A DNA stretch of 37,976 bases from RGIG4074 sp964459165 (GCA_964459165.1 CAYWKM010000012.1:1-37976); one strand, 5' to 3'; positions 8,269-17,533 are shown, counted from the first letter of the stretch. A program made the numbers and translations. Notes: generated by a model from the sequence alone, not told the origin.

Positions 8269-9312
8269 ATGGTTAAAATCGTAGTGGACGGAATGGGCGG
8301 CGACAACGCCCCCGAGGAAGTCGTTTCGGGCGTAGTTGACGCCGTCAATCAAAAAGAGGGATTTCAGGTCGTTCTCACGGGCGATGAAAAGCGCATTCGC
8401 GAGGAGCTTCAAAAATACGTTTATGAACAGGAGAGAATCGCCGTCGTTCACGCGGGCGACGTCATCACGAACGACGATATCCCCACCAAGGCGATCCGGA
8501 GCAAGCCCGATTCCTCGCTCGTCGTCGCGCTCAATCTTTTAAAGTCGGATCCCGAGGTCGGGGGGCTCGTCTCCTGCGGCTCTACCGGCGCGGTTCTCAC
8601 GGGCGGCGTGCTGAAAATCGGACGGCTCGGCGGCATTTCGCGCCCCGCGCTCTGCCCCGCCATTCCCAATTACAGGAGGGGGGTCACCCTCCTTTGCGAC
8701 TGCGGCGCGAACGTGGAATGCAAACCCGTCAATTTCGTCCATTTCGCCATCATGGCCACCGCATACGCGAGGGCGGCTTACGGGAACGAAGCCCCGAAGG
8801 TCGGACTTTTGAATAACGGAACGGAGGATCATAAAGGAGATCCTCTGCACCAGTCGGCGCACGAGCTGTTGAAAAAGATCGATTGCATTCATTACGTCGG
8901 CAACGTGGAAGGTCGCGATATCATGTACGGAGACGTCGATATCGTCGTCTGCGACGGCTTTTCGGGCAATATCGCTTTAAAGAGCATCGAGGGCTGCGGC
9001 AAGACGGTCAAGGAAATCCTCACGCAGGAATTTAAGAAAAACTTGGGCAGGAAGCTCTCTTACCTCGTAAGCAGGGCGGCCGTTCACGGATTGACCGAAA
9101 CGCTCGATTATCATTCTCACGGAGGCGCGGTGTTCCTCGGCATGAAGAAGGTCATCGTAAAAGGACACGGTTCCTGTAAGGCAAAGTCGATAACGCCTTC
9201 CGTCCTTCAAGCGTTCAACGCGTATTCCGGCGGTCTGACGGAAAAAATTTCCGAAATGCTCGCTTCCGTCAACTGGGAGGAAATTTCCGAGCTCGGAGAG
9301 CAAAATGAGTGA
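8269..9312 (+). CDS. plsX: Phosphate acyltransferase PlsX
   Basis: Acyl-ACP:phosphate acyltransferase of 347 residues that forms acyl-phosphate, the donor for PlsY at the first step of phospholipid synthesis. The start MVKIVVDGMGGDNAP is the classical PlsX N-terminus. GSTGAVLTGG (about residues 105-114) and CDGFSGNIALKSIEG (about 228-242) match conserved family blocks. AAGGAGA lies about 10 nt before the ATG. The stop overlaps rnc by 8 nt. acpP, often found between plsX and rnc in Firmicutes, is not present here. Confidence 0.96.
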   Translation: MVKIVVDGMGGDNAPEEVVSGVVDAVNQKEGFQVVLTGDEKRIREELQKYVYEQERIAVVHAGDVITNDDIPTKAIRSKPDSSLVVALNLLKSDPEVGGLVSCGSTGAVLTGGVLKIGRLGGISRPALCPAIPNYRRGVTLLCDCGANVECKPVNFVHFAIMATAYARAAYGNEAPKVGLLNNGTEDHKGDPLHQSAHELLKKIDCIHYVGNVEGRDIMYGDVDIVVCDGFSGNIALKSIEGCGKTVKEILTQEFKKNLGRKLSYLVSRAAVHGLTETLDYHSHGGAVFLGMKKVIVKGHGSCKAKSITPSVLQAFNAYSGGLTEKISEMLASVNWEEISELGEQNE

Positions 9313-9958
9313 AATCGATTTTTCCGAAGCGGAAAAAACGATCGGATATCGCTTTCGGGATAAAAAGCTCCTGAAAAAATGTTTCGTGCACGCTTCTTAC
9401 AGCAACGAACGCAAGGGAGAGGAGAACAACGAGGGACTGGAATTTTTAGGCGACGCCGTTCTCGAACTCATCTTTACCGAAAAGCTCTATTTCGAGGGCG
9501 GCGGAGAGGGCAGCATGACCGACAGACGGCAGAAGCTGGTTTCCGACGATTCGCTCGAAAAGACCGTGACGGAGCTCGGGCTCGACAGGTTTCTCCTCTA
9601 CGGAGGAAGAAGAGAAAATTTGGGGAAAAAGGCGATTCCGAGCCTTCTCGAGGCGCTGATTGCGGGGATTTATCTCGACGGCGGATATGAAGAAGCGAAA
9701 AAATTTGTTCTTTCCGTCGTCAAGGCAAACGGCTCCGTCAATTATAAAAAGGAATTACAGGAATATACGCAGGGCTGCGACAAGAAAGATCTTCCCGTTT
9801 ATCGCTGTATCGGGAAGGAGGGAAAGGACAACGCCCCTTTATTCACGGCGTCCGTTTTCGCCTGCGGAGCAAGCGCCGTCGGGAAGGGAAGGAGCAAGCA
9901 GCTCGCTGAAATCGACGCGGCGAAAAATTTATTGAAAATTATCAAAAAGAATAAATAA
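9305..9958 (+). CDS. rnc: Ribonuclease III
   Basis: Double-strand-specific endoribonuclease of 217 residues that processes rRNA precursors and structured mRNAs. The catalytic domain carries the signature NNEGLEFLGDAVLELI (about residues 40-55) with the metal-binding acidic residues, and a second acidic cluster near LLEALIAGIYLDGG (about 113-126). The double-stranded RNA-binding domain covers about residues 145-215 and ends in the typical AEIDAAKNLLKII helix. It starts inside the end of plsX, consistent with translational coupling. Confidence 0.96.
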   Translation: MSEIDFSEAEKTIGYRFRDKKLLKKCFVHASYSNERKGEENNEGLEFLGDAVLELIFTEKLYFEGGGEGSMTDRRQKLVSDDSLEKTVTELGLDRFLLYGGRRENLGKKAIPSLLEALIAGIYLDGGYEEAKKFVLSVVKANGSVNYKKELQEYTQGCDKKDLPVYRCIGKEGKDNAPLFTASVFACGASAVGKGRSKQLAEIDAAKNLLKIIKKNK

Positions 9959-9975
9959 AAAAGGACGATCATCTT

Positions 9976-12900
9976 TTGAATTTTAAGGAAATACGACTTG
10001 TCGGCTTCAAATCTTTCGCCGATAAGACTACAATTCGATTCGAGGACGGCGTAACCTGTATCGTCGGTCCCAACGGCTGCGGAAAGAGCAACGTCGCCGA
10101 TTCCGTGCGCTGGGTCTTGGGCGAGCAGTCCGCAAAGACTCTGCGCGGCTCGAATATGCAGGACGTTATCTTCAACGGCACGCAGAAGAGAAAGTCGCTC
10201 TCTTTTTGCGAGGTCGAGCTCGTCTTCGACAATAAGAGCCGTCTCTTCGACGTGGATTACGACGAGGTCGCCATCACCCGCAGGCTATATCGCAGCGGCG
10301 AGAGCGAATACCTCTTAAATAAACAGTCCTGCCGTTTGAAGGATATCACGCATATGCTTCACGGCGTGGGAATCGGAAAAGAGGGCTATTCGATTATCGG
10401 ACAGGGCAAGGTGGAACAGATCATGAACGCCAAGCCGGAGGACAGGCGGTTGATCTTCGAGGAAGCGACCGGCATCATGGTGTATAAACTGAGAAAGCAG
10501 GAAATCGAGCGAAAAATCGAAAATTCCGAAGAGAATCTCAGTATATATAAGCAGAGGATAGACGAGGCGGAGCGTCAGCTCGCCCCTCTCGCGAGACAGG
10601 CGGAGACGGCCGCGAAATACAACGAGCTTTACGCGCAGTTGAAACGGAACGAAGTGAACGCTTATGTTTACCGCAGAGAAAACGCGGAGACGGAAAAGGG
10701 AAGATACCTTTCCGAACGGCAGGAAAATATCGAGGAGAGCGAACGGCTCAACGGCGAGATTTCCGCAATCAATCTCCGCTATGAGGAGAACCGCGAAAAG
10801 ATCGCTTCCGCCGATACGCGTCTCTCCGAGCTCAATTCCGCGCTCTTACAGTATACGGTCGGCATGGAGAGAAAGACCGGCGAGGCAAAGGTGGTAAAGG
10901 AGCGGGCGAAGTATTTTCGTTCGCAGCTTTCCGCCGCCAACGACGACGTCAATTACTGCGTTCGCAGGACGGATGAGATCGAGAAAGAGCTCAAAAAGAG
11001 CTTTTCCGTCTCTTCCGCAAGCGAAAGGAGGATCTCTCTCGTCAATAAGGAGAGCGCGAAGCTGACGTCGGAGATCACCGATCTTGAATCCCGTATCGCC
11101 GTATACGAGAGGCTGTTCGAAGAAAACCGCGCGAACGAGCTCAGCTCGGTGGAGAATCTCTCCGACGTCAAGATGAATATGGGAAGTCTTTCCGCCCAGA
11201 AGGACGCCGTTTCCGAGCGCATGAAGGAAGCGGAAACCGCCCTCGCCAAAACGCGGCAACGGCGGGACGTCTTGAAGGCGCAGACCGACGAATATCGGGA
11301 AAAATATGAAGAGTTGACTCAGTTCCTGTCAAAAAAGGACGAGGCGCTCGCGGAACGGGCCGAAGAGATAAGGAATCTGATCGAGAGCGTCAATTCGTTC
11401 AATCAGGACGTTTCGAATACGACGGGGCAGATCGCCTCCCTGACGGACAGCCTCAATTTTTACATAGAGCTAAAAAACCGTTTCGACGGCTACAAGGATT
11501 CCGTAAGGAAATTGCTTTCCCGCGCGCAATCGGACGAGCAGCTGTCCTCCAAGATCAAGGGCGCGGTGGCGAACGTCATCAATACCGACGCGGATTACGA
11601 GATCGCCATCGAAACGGCGATCGGCGGAGCCATGCAGAATATCGTTACCGCCACGGCGGACGACGCGAGATATCTCATCGAATATTTGAAGAGAAATTCG
11701 GGCGGCGTCGTTACCTTTTTGCCCGTCGATTCCATGAAGATGCGCATGACTTCGCGCGAGACGGAGAGAGCCCTGAACGAACGGGGCGCAATCGGTCTTG
11801 CCGACGAACTCGTGCGATACGAAAAATACTACGAACCCATCGTAAAAAACCTGCTCGGCAATACGCTCGTCGTCGACAACATCTATAACGCCACGAATAT
11901 CGCCAGAAAGTATTCTCATGCGTTTAAGATCGTCACGCTCGACGGCGACACCGTCGCCACCAGCGGCGCCATGACGGGCGGCTCCAAGCGCAAGGACAGC
12001 GGAAATCTTCTCGCCAACGAACGTCAGATTAAGGAGTGCGAGGAGAAGATCGAAGCGAAACGGCACACCCTCGATAAATTGAAGAGGGCGCTCGCCTCCG
12101 CTCAGGAGGACAGGATTCAGGCGGAAAAGGATCTCGACGAGCTGCGCGTCAAATATGAAAACGCGACGACCGAATATGCCGTCGTCGCGCAGAAGAGAGA
12201 TTCCGCCCGGCAAGGACTCGCCGAAGCGGAGGAGGATATCGCCCTCTACGAAGGCGTTTTAAGCAATCTGAAAGAGCGTGTAAACAGTATCGAGAGCGAG
12301 AGCGCGGCTTCCGAAGAAAATGCGGAGGCGTTAAGCAAAATTCGCGCCGTCGCCGCAGAGGAACTCGATAAGCAGCGCGTCGAAAACGATAAGCTCAAAA
12401 GCGAACGCGATCGCAAGAGCGCGCGCTATCACGATTTGCAATTGGAGGGCGCGGCGGAGAACAATACGATCGATACGGAAAAAGCCAATCAGCTTCGCCT
12501 CGCAGCCGAAAAAGAAGGATTGGCGGTCAAATTAAAAGAGACGCAGGAAAACATCGTCAACATTCGGCTCACCATCGAGGATCTCGACAAAGAGGCGGAA
12601 AAGAAATCCCTGACCAAAGAGGAACAGGAGGCCGTCGATTCCCTGCGCGCGGAGATCGAGCGCATCGGAAAAGACAAGCAAACGCTCAACGCCGAGCAGA
12701 TCGCCCTCGACGTGCATAAGAACGACCTTATTTCCAAAGTCGCCAAATGCCTCGATAAAAAGACGCGGTGCGAGGTGGAAATCAGCAAAATCGAAACCAA
12801 TCTCGAAAATTTAAAAGCGCGCATCGACGACGAATACCATCTCTCCTATGAAGAATGCCTTGAACTCAGAGACGAAAGCTTTGACGTCGTCGGTTCGTTT

Positions 12901-13572
12901 ACCGAAATCAGCGCGCTGAAAAGGAAGATCACGATGCTTGGTTCCGTCAACCCTCACGCGATCGCCGATTACGAGGAATTGAAGGCGCGTTACGATGAAA
13001 TGACCTCGCAGCGCGACGACGTGGAAAAGAGCTTGAACGATCTCAATATCGTTTTAAAGGACTTGAAGACGGAGATGCAGAAACAATTCGACGAGGGGTT
13101 TGCCTGTATCAACGATAATTTCCGCGTTATTTTCCGCGAGCTGTTCGGCGGCGGCAACGCGGAATTGCAGCTCGATTACACCGATTGCGTCGATCCGCTC
13201 GATGCGGGCGTAGAGATCGTCGCCTGTCCTCCGGGGAAAAAGCTGACGAAAATTTCGCTGATGTCCGGCGGAGAGAGGGCGCTTACCGCCATCGCGATTT
13301 TGTTTGCCATCATCAAGTCGCGGCCGATGCCTTTTTGTATCCTCGACGAAATCGAAGCGGCGCTCGACGAAGCAAACGTCGATCGGTTCGCTCATTATTT
13401 AAAGAGATTTTCACAGGAAACGCAGTTTATCGTCATCACGCACAGAAAGCCTACCATGAGTCAGGCGGATTCTTTGTTCGGCGTGACGATGGAGGAAAAG
13501 GGCGTTTCAAAGATCGTTTCCGTCAAGCTTTCCGAGGTGGAAACCAAGCTCGGCGCGGGGACGGTGGAATAA
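9976..13572 (+). CDS. smc: Chromosome segregation protein SMC
   Basis: Condensin ATPase of 1198 residues that compacts and segregates the nucleoid together with ScpA and ScpB. The N-terminal head has Walker A VGPNGCGKSNVADSVRWVLG (about residues 31-50). Two long heptad-rich coiled coils (about 170-500 and 670-1030) flank the hinge (about 505-665, with the glycine-rich GDTVATSGAMTGGS). The C-terminal head has the signature LMSGGERALTAIAILFA (about 1095) and Walker B PFCILDEIEAALDEANV (about 1117). The start codon is TTG at 9976, preceded by an AAAAAAGGA ribosome-binding site; no ATG would preserve the conserved N-terminal strand. The gene lies in the standard rnc-smc-ftsY order. Confidence 0.97.
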   Translation: MNFKEIRLVGFKSFADKTTIRFEDGVTCIVGPNGCGKSNVADSVRWVLGEQSAKTLRGSNMQDVIFNGTQKRKSLSFCEVELVFDNKSRLFDVDYDEVAITRRLYRSGESEYLLNKQSCRLKDITHMLHGVGIGKEGYSIIGQGKVEQIMNAKPEDRRLIFEEATGIMVYKLRKQEIERKIENSEENLSIYKQRIDEAERQLAPLARQAETAAKYNELYAQLKRNEVNAYVYRRENAETEKGRYLSERQENIEESERLNGEISAINLRYEENREKIASADTRLSELNSALLQYTVGMERKTGEAKVVKERAKYFRSQLSAANDDVNYCVRRTDEIEKELKKSFSVSSASERRISLVNKESAKLTSEITDLESRIAVYERLFEENRANELSSVENLSDVKMNMGSLSAQKDAVSERMKEAETALAKTRQRRDVLKAQTDEYREKYEELTQFLSKKDEALAERAEEIRNLIESVNSFNQDVSNTTGQIASLTDSLNFYIELKNRFDGYKDSVRKLLSRAQSDEQLSSKIKGAVANVINTDADYEIAIETAIGGAMQNIVTATADDARYLIEYLKRNSGGVVTFLPVDSMKMRMTSRETERALNERGAIGLADELVRYEKYYEPIVKNLLGNTLVVDNIYNATNIARKYSHAFKIVTLDGDTVATSGAMTGGSKRKDSGNLLANERQIKECEEKIEAKRHTLDKLKRALASAQEDRIQAEKDLDELRVKYENATTEYAVVAQKRDSARQGLAEAEEDIALYEGVLSNLKERVNSIESESAASEENAEALSKIRAVAAEELDKQRVENDKLKSERDRKSARYHDLQLEGAAENNTIDTEKANQLRLAAEKEGLAVKLKETQENIVNIRLTIEDLDKEAEKKSLTKEEQEAVDSLRAEIERIGKDKQTLNAEQIALDVHKNDLISKVAKCLDKKTRCEVEISKIETNLENLKARIDDEYHLSYEECLELRDESFDVVGSFTEISALKRKITMLGSVNPHAIADYEELKARYDEMTSQRDDVEKSLNDLNIVLKDLKTEMQKQFDEGFACINDNFRVIFRELFGGGNAELQLDYTDCVDPLDAGVEIVACPPGKKLTKISLMSGGERALTAIAILFAIIKSRPMPFCILDEIEAALDEANVDRFAHYLKRFSQETQFIVITHRKPTMSQADSLFGVTMEEKGVSKIVSVKLSEVETKLGAGTVE

Positions 13573-13649
13573 AAGACGGATATTCTTTTTTTGCGACGCA
13601 GTTCCCGTAAAAAAGGGAAGGGATCGTCAAAACGGTTTAAGGAAGGTTT

Positions 13650-14546
13650 ATGGGATTATTCGGAAAGCTCTTCGGAGCGTTAAAAAAGACAAAAGAGAAC
13701 GTATCGGTTAAGCTTCGGTTGCTCTTTGCCAAAAATAAACTCGGCGACGATTTTTACGACGAGCTGGAAGAAATTCTGATCGGAGCGGATATTTCCGTAA
13801 ATACGGCGGAGGATATTATCGAGCAGGTAAAGGAAGAGGCGATCGGCAACAGGATCAAGGACGAAGCGTTCGTTACCGATCTCTTAAAGGATATCATTCA
13901 GGACACGCTCGATCAGGCGGAAACGCCCCAAATTCGCTATCCGTGCGTCATCATGCTCGTCGGCGTGAACGGCGTGGGCAAGACGACGACCATCGGCAAG
14001 CTCGCAAATTACTTCATTTCTCAGAAAAAAACGGTGACCGTCGCGGCGGCGGATACCTTCCGTGCGGCTGCGAGCGATCAGCTCTCCGTCTGGGCGGATA
14101 GAGCAAAGGTAAAAATCGTCAAGCATGAAGAGGGAAGCGATCCCTCCGCCGTCATTTTCGACGCGGTTTCTTCCGCAAAGGCGAGAAAGACGGACGTACT
14201 CATCGTCGATACGGCGGGCAGACTTCACGTGAAGGACAACTTGATGAACGAGCTGAAAAAGATGAATCGCGTCGTGGCGAGGGAATACCCCGAAGCGGCG
14301 TTCTACAAGTTTCTGGTTCTCGACGCGACGACGGGTCAGAACGCGCTGAATCAGGCGAGAGTGTTCAACGAAGCCGTCAAGCTCGACGGAATCGTGCTCA
14401 CCAAGCTCGACGGTACGGCAAAGGGCGGATTCATCGTTTCTCTCTGCGGAGAGCTGAATATTCCCGTCGTATTCGTCGGCACGGGCGAAAAGATAGAGGA
14501 CCTCGTGCTCTTTGACAGCGAAGAGTTTGTAGAGGCAATTTTTTAA
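13650..14546 (+). CDS. ftsY: Signal recognition particle receptor FtsY
   Basis: SRP-receptor GTPase of 298 residues that docks ribosome-nascent chain complexes at the membrane translocon. It has the helical N domain (residues 1-95) and G domain with P-loop GVNGVGKTTTIGKLA (about 106-120), DTAGRLHVKDNL (about 188-199) and TKLDGTAKGG (about 250-259). The long acidic A domain of E. coli FtsY is absent, as is usual in Firmicutes; the short amphipathic start MGLFGKLFGALKK probably serves as the membrane anchor. AAGGAAGG precedes the ATG. Confidence 0.97.
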   Translation: MGLFGKLFGALKKTKENVSVKLRLLFAKNKLGDDFYDELEEILIGADISVNTAEDIIEQVKEEAIGNRIKDEAFVTDLLKDIIQDTLDQAETPQIRYPCVIMLVGVNGVGKTTTIGKLANYFISQKKTVTVAAADTFRAAASDQLSVWADRAKVKIVKHEEGSDPSAVIFDAVSSAKARKTDVLIVDTAGRLHVKDNLMNELKKMNRVVAREYPEAAFYKFLVLDATTGQNALNQARVFNEAVKLDGIVLTKLDGTAKGGFIVSLCGELNIPVVFVGTGEKIEDLVLFDSEEFVEAIF

Positions 14547-14547
14547 T

Positions 14548-15102
14548 ATGACGGAAAGAGAAAAAATGCTCGCGGGGCTTCTTTACGACGCGAGCGACGA
14601 AGAGCTTTGTAAACGGAGAGAGTTTTCAAGGGGAATTTGTCAGAAGTTCAACAGAGAGATCGACGTGAACGACGAGCAAGCGCGGCGGCGGGCGATCAAG
14701 GAGCTTTTCGGCGGCACAGGGGAAAGGGTAAACGTGTTTCCCGATTTTTGGTGCGATTACGGAAAGAACATTTATGTCGGCGAAAATTTCTTTATGAACT
14801 ACGGCGGCGTTATTTTGGACGTGTGCGAAGTCCGCATCGGGGATAACTGCCTGATTGCGCCGCAGGTGGGCGTCTATGCCGCCTGCCACCCGATCGATCC
14901 GGAGGGGAGGCTTTCCGGCAAGGAGATGGGCGCGCCCGTCACGATAGGAAATAATTGTTGGATCGGGGGAAGATCCGTCATAAATCCGGGCGTTACTTTG
15001 GGCGATAACGTGGTGGTGGCGAGCGGCTCCGTCGTTACGAAGTCCTTTCCCTCCGACGTGCTTATCGGCGGCGTTCCCGCAAGAATTTTAAAAAAACTGT
15101 GA
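14548..15102 (+). CDS. Sugar O-acetyltransferase (maltose/galactoside acetyltransferase family)
   Basis: Acetyl-CoA-dependent acetyltransferase of 184 residues in the left-handed beta-helix (hexapeptide repeat) superfamily. The N-terminal Maa/Mac domain (MTEREKMLAGLLYDASDEEL) is followed by repeats such as VRIGDNCLIAPQVGVY and VTIGNNCWIGGRSVINPGV, with the catalytic histidine in AACHPIDPE. The C-terminal IGGVPARILKKL is typical of the LacA/Maa/NodL group. It starts 1 nt after the ftsY stop without an obvious ribosome-binding site, so coupling to ftsY is likely. The acceptor sugar cannot be told from sequence. Confidence 0.9.
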   Translation: MTEREKMLAGLLYDASDEELCKRREFSRGICQKFNREIDVNDEQARRRAIKELFGGTGERVNVFPDFWCDYGKNIYVGENFFMNYGGVILDVCEVRIGDNCLIAPQVGVYAACHPIDPEGRLSGKEMGAPVTIGNNCWIGGRSVINPGVTLGDNVVVASGSVVTKSFPSDVLIGGVPARILKKL

Positions 15103-15135
15103 AAAATCGGCGGAAGAGAAAGCTTCCGCCGATAA
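15103..15135 (-). terminator. Terminator shared by the convergent galE and acetyltransferase genes
   Basis: A perfect 11-bp stem (ATCGGCGGAAG at 15106-15116 with CTTCCGCCGAT at 15123-15133) and a 6-nt loop. Read on the minus strand it is followed by TTTTTC, so it is a good intrinsic terminator for galE. It also lies directly behind the plus-strand acetyltransferase stop and may work in both directions. Confidence 0.75.
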
Positions 15136-15216
15136 ATTTCGGATTTTTCGCTTGGCTTTTGCGCCGTCAAACGGATCAGCCGATTGACCCGTTCGGCATG
15201 CGACCCGGCGAAAGGC

Positions 15217-16233
15217 TTATTTTACGTATCCGTTAGGATTGTTCTTCTGCCAATTCCATTGGTCGCGGCACATATCTTCCAAATTATATTTTGCTTTCCA
15301 GCCGAGCTCTCTTTCCGCCTTATCGCAGCAAGCGTACGTCGAGGCCAAATCGCCGGGGCGCCTCTCGCAGATTTCGTAAGGGAGAGTTTTTCCGCAGGCC
15401 TTTTCAAAGGCGTGAATCATATCGAGCACGCTGTAACCGTGCCCCGTGCCGAGATTATAGACGTGTACGCCGGGCTCTCTGCATTTTTCGATGGCGCAGA
15501 TATGACCCAAGGCGAGATCCACGACGTGGATATAATCCCTTACGCCCGTGCCGTCGGGGGTGTCGTAATCGTTTCCGAATACGTTGATTTTCTGTAATTT
15601 GCCGCTTGCAACCTGCGCCACGAAAGGCATCAGATTGTTGGGAATCCCCTTGGGATCTTCTCCGATGAGTCCGCTCGGATGCGCTCCCACGGGGTTGAAA
15701 TATCTCAAAAGAACGACGTTCCACGAGGGGTCCGCCCGATATACGTCCTCTAAAATTCTTTCGAGGAAGTATTTTGTCGTTCCGTAAGGATTGGACGTTC
15801 CGCCCGTCTTGCAGGCTTCGTCCAAGGGAAGTCTTTCGGGCTCTCCGTAGACGGTGGCGGAGGAGGAAAACACGATGGTCTTGACGGCATGTCTTTCCAT
15901 CGCCTCGACGAGCGTTATCGTACTGTTCAGGTTGTTGTCGTAATATTTTACGGGCAGGCGGCAGCTTTCGCCCACCGCTTTCAGCCCCGCGAAATGAACG
16001 ACCGCTTCGATTGGATTTTCTTCAAAAATTTTATCGAGAAGCTCCTTGTCCCGTACGTCGCCGAGGTAAAACGCAGGGCGAACGCCCGTAATTTTTTCGA
16101 TGCGGTTGAGCGCTTCTTCGTTGGAGTTGCTCAAATTGTCTATGACGACGGGAGTATATCCCTTTTGGATGAGTTCTACGACGGTGTGGCTTCCGATAAA
16201 ACCCATCCCGCCCGTTACGAGTATAGTTTTCAT
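15217..16233 (-). CDS. galE: UDP-glucose 4-epimerase
   Basis: NAD-dependent short-chain dehydrogenase/reductase-type epimerase of 338 residues that interconverts UDP-glucose and UDP-galactose. The start is set at the ATG at 16233, giving MKTILVTGGMGFIGSH, with AAAGGAAAG 6-7 nt upstream; an in-frame TTG at 16254 is less likely. The Rossmann motif GGMGFIGSH lies at residues 8-16. The catalytic YGTTK dyad sits near residue 149 and SSSATVYGEP near residue 122. The C-terminal half has the substrate-binding NPVGAHPSGLIGEDP. It is divergent from manC across 139 bp and has its own promoter (16278-16306). Confidence 0.96.
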   Translation of the reverse strand: MKTILVTGGMGFIGSHTVVELIQKGYTPVVIDNLSNSNEEALNRIEKITGVRPAFYLGDVRDKELLDKIFEENPIEAVVHFAGLKAVGESCRLPVKYYDNNLNSTITLVEAMERHAVKTIVFSSSATVYGEPERLPLDEACKTGGTSNPYGTTKYFLERILEDVYRADPSWNVVLLRYFNPVGAHPSGLIGEDPKGIPNNLMPFVAQVASGKLQKINVFGNDYDTPDGTGVRDYIHVVDLALGHICAIEKCREPGVHVYNLGTGHGYSVLDMIHAFEKACGKTLPYEICERRPGDLASTYACCDKAERELGWKAKYNLEDMCRDQWNWQKNNPNGYVK

Positions 16234-16277
16234 ACGTTTCTTTCCTTTTTTCAAGATGTATTGCGTTTATTATATTT

Positions 16278-16306
16278 ATTATACAGAATAAAAACGCTTT
16301 CGTCAA
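16278..16306 (-). promoter_or_regulatory. Sigma-A promoter for galE
   Basis: On the minus strand, TTGACG (16301-16306) and TATAAT (16278-16283) are 17 bp apart. The predicted start lies about 38 nt before the galE ATG. Its -35 box is 11 bp from that of the divergent manC promoter. Confidence 0.75.
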
Positions 16307-16317
16307 GCGACGATAAC

Positions 16318-16346
16318 TTGACAGGGAAGAAATATTTGATTATAAT
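16318..16346 (+). promoter_or_regulatory. Consensus sigma-A promoter for manC
   Basis: TTGACA (16318-16323) and TATAAT (16341-16346) with a 17-bp spacer, a perfect consensus promoter about 20 nt upstream of the manC leader. It is back-to-back with the galE promoter. Confidence 0.82.
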
Positions 16347-16372
16347 AAAGTCAAAAATCGACGAGGAATCCA

Positions 16373-17437
16373 ATGAAAATATACGGCGTGATCATGGCGG
16401 GCGGCGGCGGAACGAGATTCTGGCCTCTTTCCCGCAGGGAGACTCCCAAACAGCTTTTAAATTTAAGCGGCAAAGAAATTATGATCAACGAGGCGATCGA
16501 TCGGCTCGCAAGGGTGGCTTCCCATAAAGATATCTTTATCGTAACGAATAAGACGCAGACGGAGAAAATGTCTCTCGTCACGGCGGGAAGAATTTTAAAA
16601 GATCATATTCTTTCGGAGCCGTCTGCAAGAAATACGGCGGCATGCATCGGCTACGCCGCCATGAAAATTATCAAAGGATACGGCGACGGCGTCATGGTCG
16701 TCACTCCTTCCGACGCGTATATCCGCGACGAGGACGCGTTCGCCCGAACGCTTTTAAAGGCGATCTCGGCGGCGGAGGAAACCGACGGACTTGTGACCGT
16801 GGGCGTTACGCCGACCTTTCCCGCTACGGGTTACGGATATATTCGTTTTGAAAAAGGGGCGACGGAGGTAAATAAAGTCGTCTCTTTCAAGGAAAAACCC
16901 GACTTGGAAACGGCGAAGTCTTACCTTTCAAGCGGGGAATACGCTTGGAACAGCGGGATGTTCATATGGAAGGCTTCCGTTATTTTAAAAAAATTTAAGG
17001 AGCTTCTTCCGGATATTTACGCCGATCTCGAAAGAATCGGGGCAAGCATCGGAACGGAAAGGGAATTGCAGACGCTGGAAGAGATCTATCCCGCGATCCG
17101 ATCGATTTCGGTCGATTACGGCGTGATGGAGAAATCCGACGATATTTACGCGGTTACCGGAGAGTTCGGCTGGAACGACGTGGGCAGCTGGGATATGATG
17201 AACGTTCTTCATGCGCCCGATGAAAACAACAACGTGCTGATCGGGGAAAGCGTCGTGGTAAATTCTTCCGATTGCGTGGTGTACGCCTCGGATAAATTGG
17301 TGACCTGCGTCGATGTGGAAGGACTCGTCGTCGTTCAGACGAACGACGCGGTGATGGTCTGCCCGAAAAATAAGGTGCAGGACGTGAAGCTCGTCGTCGA
17401 AAAACTCGCGAAAGAAAAAAAGGAGAAGTATCTTTAA
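16373..17437 (+). CDS. manC: Mannose-1-phosphate guanylyltransferase
   Basis: Nucleotidyltransferase of 354 residues that makes GDP-mannose from GTP and mannose-1-phosphate. The N-terminus has the pyrophosphorylase signature MAGGGGTRFWPLSRRETPKQ (residues 8-27). Later blocks include SEPSARNTAACIGYAA (about 82-97), FKEKPDLETAKSYL (about 171-184) and WNSGMFIWKA (about 191-200), all typical of GDP-mannose pyrophosphorylases. The C-terminal phosphomannose isomerase domain of bifunctional enzymes is absent. The product could feed cell-surface polysaccharide synthesis. It is expressed from a consensus promoter, divergent from galE. Confidence 0.93.
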   Translation: MKIYGVIMAGGGGTRFWPLSRRETPKQLLNLSGKEIMINEAIDRLARVASHKDIFIVTNKTQTEKMSLVTAGRILKDHILSEPSARNTAACIGYAAMKIIKGYGDGVMVVTPSDAYIRDEDAFARTLLKAISAAEETDGLVTVGVTPTFPATGYGYIRFEKGATEVNKVVSFKEKPDLETAKSYLSSGEYAWNSGMFIWKASVILKKFKELLPDIYADLERIGASIGTERELQTLEEIYPAIRSISVDYGVMEKSDDIYAVTGEFGWNDVGSWDMMNVLHAPDENNNVLIGESVVVNSSDCVVYASDKLVTCVDVEGLVVVQTNDAVMVCPKNKVQDVKLVVEKLAKEKKEKYL

Positions 17438-17468
17438 TTTGACGGAGAATCGCAATTCGATAAAAAAG

Positions 17469-17491
17469 GACAGCCGCTTCAAGCGGCTGTC
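17469..17491 (-). terminator. Inverted repeat downstream of manC, terminator-like on the minus strand
   Basis: A perfect 10-bp stem (GACAGCCGCT with AGCGGCTGTC) and a 3-nt loop. On the minus strand it is followed by CCTTTTTTAT, the layout of an intrinsic terminator. On the plus strand, the direction of manC, there is no T-run, so its role there is uncertain. Confidence 0.5.
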
Positions 17492-17494
17492 GGA

Positions 17495-17533
17495 GCAGGG
17501 AAGCGGCGCTGAAACTCAGCGCCGCTTCCCTGC
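17495..17533. repeat. Perfect 18-bp inverted repeat
   Basis: GCAGGGAAGCGGCGCTGA and its exact complement are separated by only AAC. No T-run follows on either side. It shares the AAGCGGC/GCCGCTT core with the hairpin 3 bp to its left, so the four arms could pair in more than one way. It may help end manC transcription or be a small repeat element. Confidence 0.85.

Noticed and set aside
11470..12213. Long antisense open frames, for example 247 codons opposite smc, 330 opposite ispH/rpsA and 408 opposite oadA
   Set aside because: They lie fully inside recognised genes, show no family motifs, have arginine/histidine-rich shadow composition and reflect the codon bias of the sense strand.
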